A stretch of 64,000 nt of DNA, taken from assembly GCA_003116975.1 (NCBI GenBank), contig BGKB01000063.1, positions 248,001-312,000 on the forward strand, written 5' to 3'. Positions 18,201 through 24,863 of this stretch are shown here, piece by piece (position 1 is the first letter of the stretch; each line of letters opens with the position of its first letter). A program made the translations under genes and the position numbers. Under the pieces are notes generated by a model that saw nothing but the letters and a program-made list of their open reading frames with translations, did no database searches and was not told where the DNA came from. Source of the DNA: Aurantiochytrium sp. KH105. Lineage: Eukaryota > Sar > Bigyra > Thraustochytrida > Thraustochytriidae.

Positions 18201-20769
18201 CGTCCGCGATAACACCCTCGTCAAGCAATGCCTCCAGAGCGACCTCTTGCACGCATGCGCGATATGCGTACTTTGACTGCAAATAACTTGCACTTGCAAT
18301 CACAATGCAATGCGTCCAAAGATCGCGACCTGCAGCAGAACCCATTTGGCACTGTGCGAGAACGCTTCCAGTGGCATCCACGCTTGCGAGGCGCGCAAAC
18401 GACTCTCGAGGACCTAGCGTCTTTGAAATGCAGTCGACGAGATCTGCCGTATACACATGTAGAGGCTTTCTTGCGTTTTCGAAGCTTTCGTTTTCGGGTA
18501 CTGCCTTGGTGGAGGTTGAAGCTCTCCGCGATGCTTCCTCGTCAGCCGCGACTCGAAAGGCAGTATCGGCAGATGCTACAGGTGGGCCAACGTGTTCAAG
18601 AGGGGGCGGCGGTGGCGGAAGTGGTGGTGGTGCGGCGAGAGAAGCACGCTCTGCAGCTTCAAATGCGTTTTGCAATTGCTGACGGTCATCGAGAGCGCCA
18701 AGGATACTTCCAACCTCCTCCAGCGCTGCACGGTCTTCCAATGACAAGTTCTCTTCCTGCCGTATTCGTCCAGCATAATGTCCTTCTGGTCGATTGTAAA
18801 ATGGACTCACTGCCACGTCATTGGTTGCAGCTGCTTTGAGAGCGGTTCTTGCTGTGTCTCCAGCAAGTCTGGCCTTTTCCCTTGCAATTTTCCGCGCGCG
18901 CAATTCGCTACGCTGACGGCGTTTCTCCTGCTCCTCCTCGCGTTGCCGGACGCGCTCACGCGCCGTGAGCTGTCGTTTTGGGGCGGGTTCCTCGGCTTGG
19001 ACGGGCTGCTCACGCCCGGGGTCTTCAATCGCCGCTAGTTTACCGTCAGGGCGTGACGTAGCCGCACTGGCAGCACTGCCAAGGCGTGGCCGTCGATACT
19101 GCAGGCTTGGGGCCTTGGATTTCTTTTTTTGCAATATCTTGGGTGGTTTGGGCGGTTCCTTGGCATCTGCAGGATGCCGCACGCGCGCCCAGGCTTCTGG
19201 ACCCATCCAGGGTGCAATGGGTTCAAAGGTCGAAATAACGGTGTTTTCCTTGTCTTCGCGCGCCATAGGGTGTCGGCGGCGAGCTCGCGCACGAGCGTCC
19301 TCGCGCGCTTCGTCCTTGGCCTGACGCGCACGGAATGCAAAGGCGTCTTCGACAAAAGCAACAATCTCCGCGTCGATTTGCGAAATTCTAGAGCGAACCT
19401 CCCGCGAAAGATTGAGATCGGCTTGGGCATCAAAAGGTCCAAAGACCGGCTGATGCGCATCCTGCAGCATGGCATCAATCTGGCGCTTACGCAATGCAAT
19501 ATCGTGTGCCTCGGCCTGCAAGAGGGCATGGTCGAAGTTGTCACGAGACGGCATCCACTGTGGCTTGCTTCGTTGTTTGTCCTGCGCAAGATCTGCACTG
19601 AGGAAACCAAGAGGCGCACGCGCAGCCAACTCATTCATGTCTCGGTAGCTCTGCACCAGAGTTCCTATGCGCTCATGAAGCGAACGCGTTGCTTCAGACG
19701 TGTCATGCTCCATGGTCTTGATAGCTTTGACAAGCTCAGGAAATGCATCAAGGAGCTCCAACGTCTCGCTCTGAGCCTCGCGCAGACCTTGCCTTGTACT
19801 TGCGATTGATTCGAGTGCTTCGAGCTCGCTTTTGACACGGGCGAGTTCAGCATCAACGCTCCTTTTCTTTGTCGATGTCTCGGTTCGATCATGACGCGGC
19901 GACAAGGCTTTGGGAGGCGAGATTCCAGTCTCTTTTGTCGAGCGAGCGACTCGCTTTCGAGGAGAGAGCGCACGTGGCTGATTTTCTCTGAAAGGCAGAG
20001 ATGTTTCACCTTTTCCGTCAAGAGTTTCGCTCGGCTGATTTTTCTGAGATGCAGTCAAACGTTCTCGTTTGGCGAGCAAACCTAGTTCCCTTGCAGGCTT
20101 GCGATCTTGCGCCAAACGTCTCGCTTCTGACGCATTCCTTGACGTCGTTTGTGTTGAACGCCTCAACTTTGCCTTTTCATTAAACTGCTTACGCGCGAGA
20201 GCGCGCTCTGCGGTTCGGCTCCCGACACCTTTGAGGGCACCGGTTTCGGTAACTCGTGCTCTTTTCTGCGCTTCTGCTTTTTTCTGCAAATGAAGGTCCT
20301 TGCTCGCCAGACTTTGCGCTTTTCGACTTGTGTTCGCCTCCATACGTTCCATGTTTTGCAAGAGCGCACTGCTTGCACGCTCGATATCGCGGAGTTCGGC
20401 TGCAAGACTCATAGGGAGGGACCGCGGTTCTCCTTGCTTCTCATCTTCGTGACGCGGAGGGACCATGGCAAAACCTGGAATGTCAAGAGATCCATCAACG
20501 ACCGAGTGTGGAGTAGGAGCTCTGCCCTGGTCCACTTCTTCGACACTGAGCCGACTTCGATTGTGGAAACCGCCCAGTATGCTGCGCGCAAGCACGTCCC
20601 TGTCAGACTGATCCGTGGCCATCATCATCACGTCGACGCGCCTTTGCTGGCCACGCCCGCGCGGGTCCGCGTCCCCATAGGAATTCCCGCTGCCTTGGAC
20701 GTTAGCTCTCTCCGGCGTCCCAGGACTCCTTGACGCAGGTGATCCCGTCGGCACGCGTATTTCCACCAT
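15274..20769 (-). CDS. Large coiled-coil protein (1831 aa), function unknown; possible centriolar/basal-body scaffold
   Basis: I do not recognise the family with confidence. From the ATG at 20769 the protein has: a Ser/Arg-rich N-terminus; a helical, Leu-rich region (about residues 300-450); a very charged segment ending KKKSKAP; a heptad-like Arg/Glu stretch (about 600-650); a Pro run (about 715-723); an Ala-rich folded-looking central region (about 770-1050); a long coiled coil (about 1400-1510); acidic tracts (about 1605-1645); and a Ser/Asp/Glu-rich tail. The open frame continues upstream to 22269, but that part is antisense to the desaturase gene and compositionally unlike the rest. Large scaffolds of this type are common in centrioles and flagellar bases; a TALPID3-like identity is a low-confidence guess. 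It shares a divergent promoter with the desaturase fusion gene. Confidence 0.75.
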   Translation of the reverse strand: MVEIRVPTGSPASRSPGTPERANVQGSGNSYGDADPRGRGQQRRVDVMMMATDQSDRDVLARSILGGFHNRSRLSVEEVDQGRAPTPHSVVDGSLDIPGFAMVPPRHEDEKQGEPRSLPMSLAAELRDIERASSALLQNMERMEANTSRKAQSLASKDLHLQKKAEAQKRARVTETGALKGVGSRTAERALARKQFNEKAKLRRSTQTTSRNASEARRLAQDRKPARELGLLAKRERLTASQKNQPSETLDGKGETSLPFRENQPRALSPRKRVARSTKETGISPPKALSPRHDRTETSTKKRSVDAELARVKSELEALESIASTRQGLREAQSETLELLDAFPELVKAIKTMEHDTSEATRSLHERIGTLVQSYRDMNELAARAPLGFLSADLAQDKQRSKPQWMPSRDNFDHALLQAEAHDIALRKRQIDAMLQDAHQPVFGPFDAQADLNLSREVRSRISQIDAEIVAFVEDAFAFRARQAKDEAREDARARARRRHPMAREDKENTVISTFEPIAPWMGPEAWARVRHPADAKEPPKPPKILQKKKSKAPSLQYRRPRLGSAASAATSRPDGKLAAIEDPGREQPVQAEEPAPKRQLTARERVRQREEEQEKRRQRSELRARKIAREKARLAGDTARTALKAAATNDVAVSPFYNRPEGHYAGRIRQEENLSLEDRAALEEVGSILGALDDRQQLQNAFEAAERASLAAPPPLPPPPPPLEHVGPPVASADTAFRVAADEEASRRASTSTKAVPENESFENARKPLHVYTADLVDCISKTLGPRESFARLASVDATGSVLAQCQMGSAAGRDLWTHCIVIASASYLQSKYAYRACVQEVALEALLDEGVIADDVSDMLTLLEQTFDIRDAGSQCILQADSCMTLIALAHQRVSASGLPLSAKGALTGLLSTLKVIGSKVGASTFASAVRASQGVQLAMLGQAAPVRAHASIQAASAIFAQAKCSYASPGILASLLASVQGTALGFARGSAPLGDLEVSAMATAICAHCAQQGHPLQEAGQAAVRAALTSSLHVRAQIQQGLNEAVQMSMRVQPSTFRGPMATVLDEVKRLTSSVEAGRIDHLLGGESSTAASYESLRKLFYGSGSPLDEKEEEDEKDAERFALGAVDAVAARVLVEVAAERASSVAHLDDQRAVSLALDAIVQRMQDLLRVQHGAKSTSELQDVRVPVSEERGVEASLELSGEAAGVQERQKYHDGQDLLAAKSATPNVVMEPIGSPEPLRPSVAQLESYLRSSVLAEVLVQEANANVGSEGEANESPTTAQGDASESTVSPSLNGGGGVVQWFMNRGEAVDQSAVKAATAEAISKALGSSSASPEDTVWDLDAPSRPWSNGNILDLVTNLVLAQVHTEESENDATLDTALLEAKEAPHTRSSKDANAQASEKAANAALASRLAAEAAERAIFAREESVRLREVQLLEQERTVALREAETRASAAQSALSVKEAMLERLVAETSARHEMLAEQERGRVADLEATLAKFGQLQLETLGMAFDRMQHALPPAPLAQDAEVQRVVSLATQTDELTSLERDLSRGEVERHLSEARGFVAADKEVDLLERKASDRESKSPSESFSEEAEIAKFTKEEGGSNNDDSGDNNDGDAESGEDFEGQHDMEEEDEDEEGSLSLVLPYPRARTETKDVSLLDLSAVVVSESPRASSLDSPISLMLPAEGGPATNAAASPPSLSPRIVTPRVQPAKEPPAKGFSATLLEWSDSDDEEEDLEAGDDHSADSRSLSEGELEVSPGDFSDGEEVPLTIAYRSALQPAVTGAPWPPGQMPNLDAKTLKTANDAADVSLASSASGLSLSNLSMN

Positions 20770-20886
20770 CGCCGCGGCCTTGAAGATGTCCGCGCGCTCC
20801 GCAAGCCGCGCCTCTTCCGCTCCTTTCTCCCCCGCCCCCCCCCCCCGGAAATTAGATCTCCTCCGCGCGAGTTCTTCGCCGTCGCC

Positions 20887-20917
<31 letters not shown>

Positions 20918-21454
20918 AGCTCGAGGTCGTCGTCCTCTTCGCCGATGCCGCGTCTGTCACCGGACGTTTCGCCTCTGCGCGCTCGGCGCCTCCGCGTGGC
21001 CGCCGACCTGCTGCCTCTCCGCGCGGCGCGGCCGGGCCCCGGGCTGCGCGGCGCGGCCGGGCGGCGTCTCCTGCCGGGCGGCTGCGCCGGGGCTGCGCGC
21101 GGGTCTGCCGCCGCGGCGGTTTGCTTTGCTTTGCTTTGCTTCGCTCGTTTCGCCTCCTCTCTCTGCATCGATCGCTCCGGGCTCGGCTCCGATCGGTTCA
21201 ACGCGTGTCTTAGAACACGACGCTGCGCCGGCGCGCGAGCCCGGAAAGCGCAGAGCCCGAACACGAACTCCGCGCCCGCGCGCGAGGAGGGCGAGGGCGA
21301 GGGCGCGGGGAGGAGGGGGAGAGGCGAGTCTGCGGAGAGGCAGCGACAGCGGCGATTTCGGGCGCGCGAGTGCAGGCAGGAAGGCAGGAGAGGGCGAGAA
21401 CTCGCTCGCGGGCGCGCAGGACCTAAACGAGGCAGGTACGGCGGCGGCGCGAGC
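20770..21454. promoter_or_regulatory. Divergent promoter region, coiled-coil gene/desaturase fusion
   Basis: These 685 bases lie between the two start codons. They hold a run of 12 C (20835-20846), a CTCGTC hexamer tract (about 20886-20935), a TTTGC pentamer tract (21120-21143) and a GCAGGCAGG element (about 21372-21387). The frame of the desaturase gene is open through this interval, so an earlier start cannot be fully excluded, but the codons are repeat-derived. Confidence 0.5.
21120..21143 (+). repeat. TTTGC pentanucleotide tract
   Basis: Four to five consecutive TTTGC units are followed by TTCGCTCG. A related tract ending in GCTCG lies upstream of the PNPase gene. Confidence 0.85.
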
Positions 21455-23839
21455 ATGGCCGCGGTGGTGGCCAGGGGAGCCGCGGCGACGGCAGCGGCGG
21501 CGACGACGGCGGCGGCAGATGTGGAATCAAGCGATTCTACGGCCCGGATGATGAGTTGCGAAGCGGAAGTCACAGAAAAGAACGTCGCGGAGACCGAGAA
21601 GCCGTCGGCGTCGCCGCAGTCGCCTTCTCCTGCGAAGAGGACCAAGCTTGCACACCTGGACGTGCAGACAAGTGCCCCGCTGACCGTGTCAGCTTGGCAA
21701 AAGGCTGCGCGAACAACGTTGCCGCTGAGGAGATGCAAACGCAACTTGCGTCGCGTCTTGGGAGAAATGACTCGACTTGCTGACGCAGGTATGCACACAA
21801 CGTGTCTTTGCCTCGGAAAATGGGCTCGCGGGGCACTTTTCGATGCTCGAAAATGCTTGGCAAAGGAATCGTCTAGTCCCAGCTCCCCAGAAACAGCATG
21901 GATTGCCGAGTACGAAGACCAAGTCGACCTCTTGGAGGCGGTCGCCCATCTTTCCATGGGGCATCTCTCGGGAACCCTACAAACGGTGAACCGTGTCATC
22001 AAGCGGAATGCAGATTCCTTTGCTGTGGCACGCTGTCTGCAGCTTCGTGCGCATGTTATGGTCCTCGTTGGTGTCGATAAACTTGGCGAAGAGGACATTC
22101 GCGAATGTCTTAGGGTGTTGCAGGGCGGGACGTGGCGACTTTCTCTCGATGGCGATGATCTAGCGCCCGCTGTCTTGCCTCCAATCCCTGACATGCAAAT
22201 GGCGTTTAGCGCTGCAGACTGGCACCGCACGCGCCGCAAGCTCATGCAAGACCGATACCCCGAAATCAAGCAACTCTACGAGACGCGTTCGGGCTTTCCT
22301 GGCGATGGGTTTTACGAGGCCGTCTTGCTGCTCGCCATTTTTGCCTCGCACGTGTGTATGGTTTTCGTTGTCTCATATTTGCAAAGCGCACTTGCTGTGC
22401 TCATGCTCTCTGCCACTTTTGGTGCCGCGGCTGTCTACGGTTTCCAGGCGCTCAACCACGACCTTAGTCACGTGACGCGCGTTCCGGGGATTCGTTACCT
22501 TGCAATGGTCCTTTCTTCATCTCTTTGTGTTTTCCCATGGGCCATGTATTACCAAAATTACCATGCCGTTCATCACGCCTTTACCGGGACGGATATGGAT
22601 CGCGATGGCGACATCCTCTTCCAGCCATGGTACTCACCGCCACGGTTCGAAGTCCTTGTTAACCGTACGCGTCCTCGGCGATCGCGCTTTGTCCTGAAAC
22701 GATGGTCCGAGTACTTTGAGGATGAGGCCGCTCTCGAGGCGCACGAGGCACTGGTGCGGGAATTTGCCGATGCCGGTGATAAATATTGGGCCTGGAGCAT
22801 CGATTTGTCGTCTTCGTGGCAGACGCGTTTCCTGTGGTCCGTGCTCGTCCCCACGTTCATGTATGTCATGTTTCTTGTTCGCAAGTTGCTGCTCGACAGA
22901 GCGCATCGCCCCATGATTCAGTACGAGGGACTAATGCTCATTGCACAAATCCTGTGCTGGCGCGTGGGGGGAATTTATGCCCTTGCATATGTGTGGCTTT
23001 CTGGTTCGTTTTCTCACGGTGGCGCCTGCCATCCTTACTTTGGCTTTTGGTTGATCCAGCACGAAAATACCTGGCGTCAACCCGAGCTCGACGAGGATCT
23101 CTTTCAATTTAAAGAAGCGCTTTCCATGCACAAAACGTGGCGCCCGCAAGCGCAGCCTACGATTTCCTATACGGGTTCTTGCCTCTGGCAGTATGCAAAC
23201 TTTGGCGAGCTGCAACACGTCGAGCACCACGACTTTCCCATGATCCCTGCTCGGCACTACCCATTGCTTCGGACCATGGCACCAGAGTTTTTTCAGAATT
23301 TGGTCACGCGTGACTCAATCATCGACGCGATCAAGACGTGGCTTTTCGCGCCTTCTGACGAGACCTGGATGCAACAGCATGGAGACTTTGCGCGTCGCGA
23401 CGTCTTCATTGAAGATTTATGGATGCGCAGATACCGGTTTCCGGATGACACAGAAGAGGCCGCAGAGGCACTCTTGGATCGGATCACGAACCCGCATCAT
23501 CGCTCTGTCACCATGGGGACCTGCTATGCCTGTTCTGGGCCCATTCGTGCAGTGGGTCGTAATTCGCGTGGGCTCATTGTGGTGCGAGGCGCTGCGCTAT
23601 CGTGTGGTTGTTATGGGTATCCCCTTCACGTGGCCTGCGCACGCACCCTCACAGAGTGTCCCGCGTGCAGTCGTCCCGCCTCCTCGACAGCATGCCACTG
23701 TTTGCAATCGCATATTCACAGCTGTTTGTCCAAGTCGCCCTGCTCCGACTGTAATTTGCTCAATAACCAAGGTTCCGTCCTGCCGCTCCACGCGGCCCGC
23801 TATACAGGCCCGCTCCAGCCTCCTACGACCGTATCCTGA
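21455..23839 (+). CDS. Sphingolipid delta-4 desaturase-like enzyme fused to a C-terminal RING-like Cys/His domain
   Basis: The 794-residue protein has three parts. Residues 1-250 are polar then helical, with a possible TPR-like region. The middle is a DEGS1-type desaturase. It begins with the Lipid_DES block HRTRRKLMQDRYPEIKQL. It carries three histidine boxes: HDLSH (335-339), HAVHH (370-374) and HVEHHDFP (from 588). Hydrophobic spans lie between them. DEGS enzymes introduce the delta-4 double bond of ceramide in the ER. The last 110 residues carry Cys/His ligands C690, C693, C717, C719, H725, C728, C735 and C738 in the order of a RING-type treble clef. More Cys/His residues follow (ACHC, CSDC). 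Known DEGS proteins are about 320 residues and lack both extensions. The ATG at 21455 follows GC-rich leader; 21548 is an alternative. Confidence 0.88.
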   Translation: MAAVVARGAAATAAAATTAAADVESSDSTARMMSCEAEVTEKNVAETEKPSASPQSPSPAKRTKLAHLDVQTSAPLTVSAWQKAARTTLPLRRCKRNLRRVLGEMTRLADAGMHTTCLCLGKWARGALFDARKCLAKESSSPSSPETAWIAEYEDQVDLLEAVAHLSMGHLSGTLQTVNRVIKRNADSFAVARCLQLRAHVMVLVGVDKLGEEDIRECLRVLQGGTWRLSLDGDDLAPAVLPPIPDMQMAFSAADWHRTRRKLMQDRYPEIKQLYETRSGFPGDGFYEAVLLLAIFASHVCMVFVVSYLQSALAVLMLSATFGAAAVYGFQALNHDLSHVTRVPGIRYLAMVLSSSLCVFPWAMYYQNYHAVHHAFTGTDMDRDGDILFQPWYSPPRFEVLVNRTRPRRSRFVLKRWSEYFEDEAALEAHEALVREFADAGDKYWAWSIDLSSSWQTRFLWSVLVPTFMYVMFLVRKLLLDRAHRPMIQYEGLMLIAQILCWRVGGIYALAYVWLSGSFSHGGACHPYFGFWLIQHENTWRQPELDEDLFQFKEALSMHKTWRPQAQPTISYTGSCLWQYANFGELQHVEHHDFPMIPARHYPLLRTMAPEFFQNLVTRDSIIDAIKTWLFAPSDETWMQQHGDFARRDVFIEDLWMRRYRFPDDTEEAAEALLDRITNPHHRSVTMGTCYACSGPIRAVGRNSRGLIVVRGAALSCGCYGYPLHVACARTLTECPACSRPASSTACHCLQSHIHSCLSKSPCSDCNLLNNQGSVLPLHAARYTGPLQPPTTVS

Positions 23840-24142
23840 CTGCGAGTAGTAAACCCAAAGCAACGAAGTCGTCATCACCTTTCTTTTCGCCTCTTTCGGC
23901 TAAAAGCAGTGGACACACGTCTGCGCGCCATCTTGCCCTGCTCTGATTTTCTTTGCTTCGCACATGCTTCGGTTCTGGACCCAGGGCCACCTCCAACGAC
24001 CGCGTGCAGGCGGCACAGCCACAGCCGGCCGCGGCCGGCGCAAGAGCGAGAGCAGAAAGCTGGAGGGAGCGCACGAGCCGCTGCCGTGCGCGTTGGCCAC
24101 GAAAGATAGTCTCGTCTTTTCTGCCTGGCGGAGGTGAGGCCT

Positions 24143-24170
24143 GCCTGCCTAGCAGGTAGGCTAGTACTAG
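24143..24170. repeat. Compound inverted repeat upstream of the SAM-domain gene
   Basis: The arms CCTGC and GCAGG flank CTA. The outer GCCT/AGGC also pair, and the 10-base perfect palindrome CTAGTACTAG follows directly. The 10-mer GCCTGCCTAG also occurs upstream of CMSS1 at 11063-11072. Confidence 0.7.
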
Positions 24171-24213
24171 ATTGGGACTCGGGCTCCAACCGCCGTTAAC
24201 CGACTTGCTTGGT

Positions 24214-24232
24214 CGATTGATTGATTGATTGA
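24214..24232. repeat. TGAT tetranucleotide tract
   Basis: GATTGATTGATTGATTGA forms four to five units. A degenerate second tract lies at 24556-24581, and a short TGATTGAT lies upstream of CMSS1. Confidence 0.85.
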
Positions 24233-24863
24233 CACTCTCTTTTTTCGTATCAAAGAAAGACATTGACGGCTGAGAGACACGAGTTAATCAAAGCAAAGAC
24301 TCGTCGCGCACGAGCCCACTCAAAGTCAGTGTGAGGCGCGACATCAGCGACATGGCCCAGCACCGATGGCTTGCTGGAGCAGGCTGGGTGGTGTGCAACC
24401 GCCGGCGGCGGCCTCGCTCGAGAGATACCGACGATCGACCGAGGTCGAGCGCCCGTCGCGACCGTCAGGCAAGCCCGGCTGCAGATTGGAAGCGAGGAAG
24501 GAAGCGAGAGGAGCAAGGAGGAAGGAGAAAGGACGAAAGACGCAGTGGCGACCAACTGATTGAGTGATTGACTGATTGATCTCCTCCGCGTGGATACGCG
24601 ACGAACCGACCAACAGAGCCAAGGCAAAACAGCAACAGGAGCAAGACCTCGGCGAGCAGACGCCCGCACGCGCGCGCGCGCGCGCCCGCTCGGACAAGAT
24701 CCCAACGCCGCACGGCGAAGACGGAGACGAAGACGACGGAGCCGAAGCGAGAGGTTGGCGCGAGTCGAGGTCGTTGACGAGTTCCAACGGCGGGACGCGA
24801 CGGGACGAGCGAGACCCATCGCGAGCACGTTGTGATAACCAGAGGTTCACTCGAGAAGGGAAA

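Larger units (their letters stand above)
23840..24863. other. Intergenic region and promoter of the SAM-domain gene
   Basis: These 1024 bases contain no supported gene. Visible elements are GCCTGCCTAG within a compound inverted repeat (24143-24170, ending in the palindrome CTAGTACTAG), two TGAT-rich tracts (24214-24232 and 24556-24581) and an alternating CG run (about 24670-24685). The frame of the downstream gene is open from 24576 but without domain content before 24864. Confidence 0.5.

Noticed and set aside
20780-21454. Plus-strand open frame of 225 codons before the desaturase ATG, including a hydrophobic stretch that could look like a signal peptide.
   Set aside because: The codons come from CTCGTC and TTTGC repeats and GC-rich leader; the hydrophobic run is the repeat translated. 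An earlier start is possible but not supported.
20770-22269. The minus-strand frame of the coiled-coil gene stays open for 500 codons antisense to the desaturase gene.
   Set aside because: This part has no domain, its composition mirrors the antisense of a well-conserved protein, and the first ATG outside the neighbour is at 20769.
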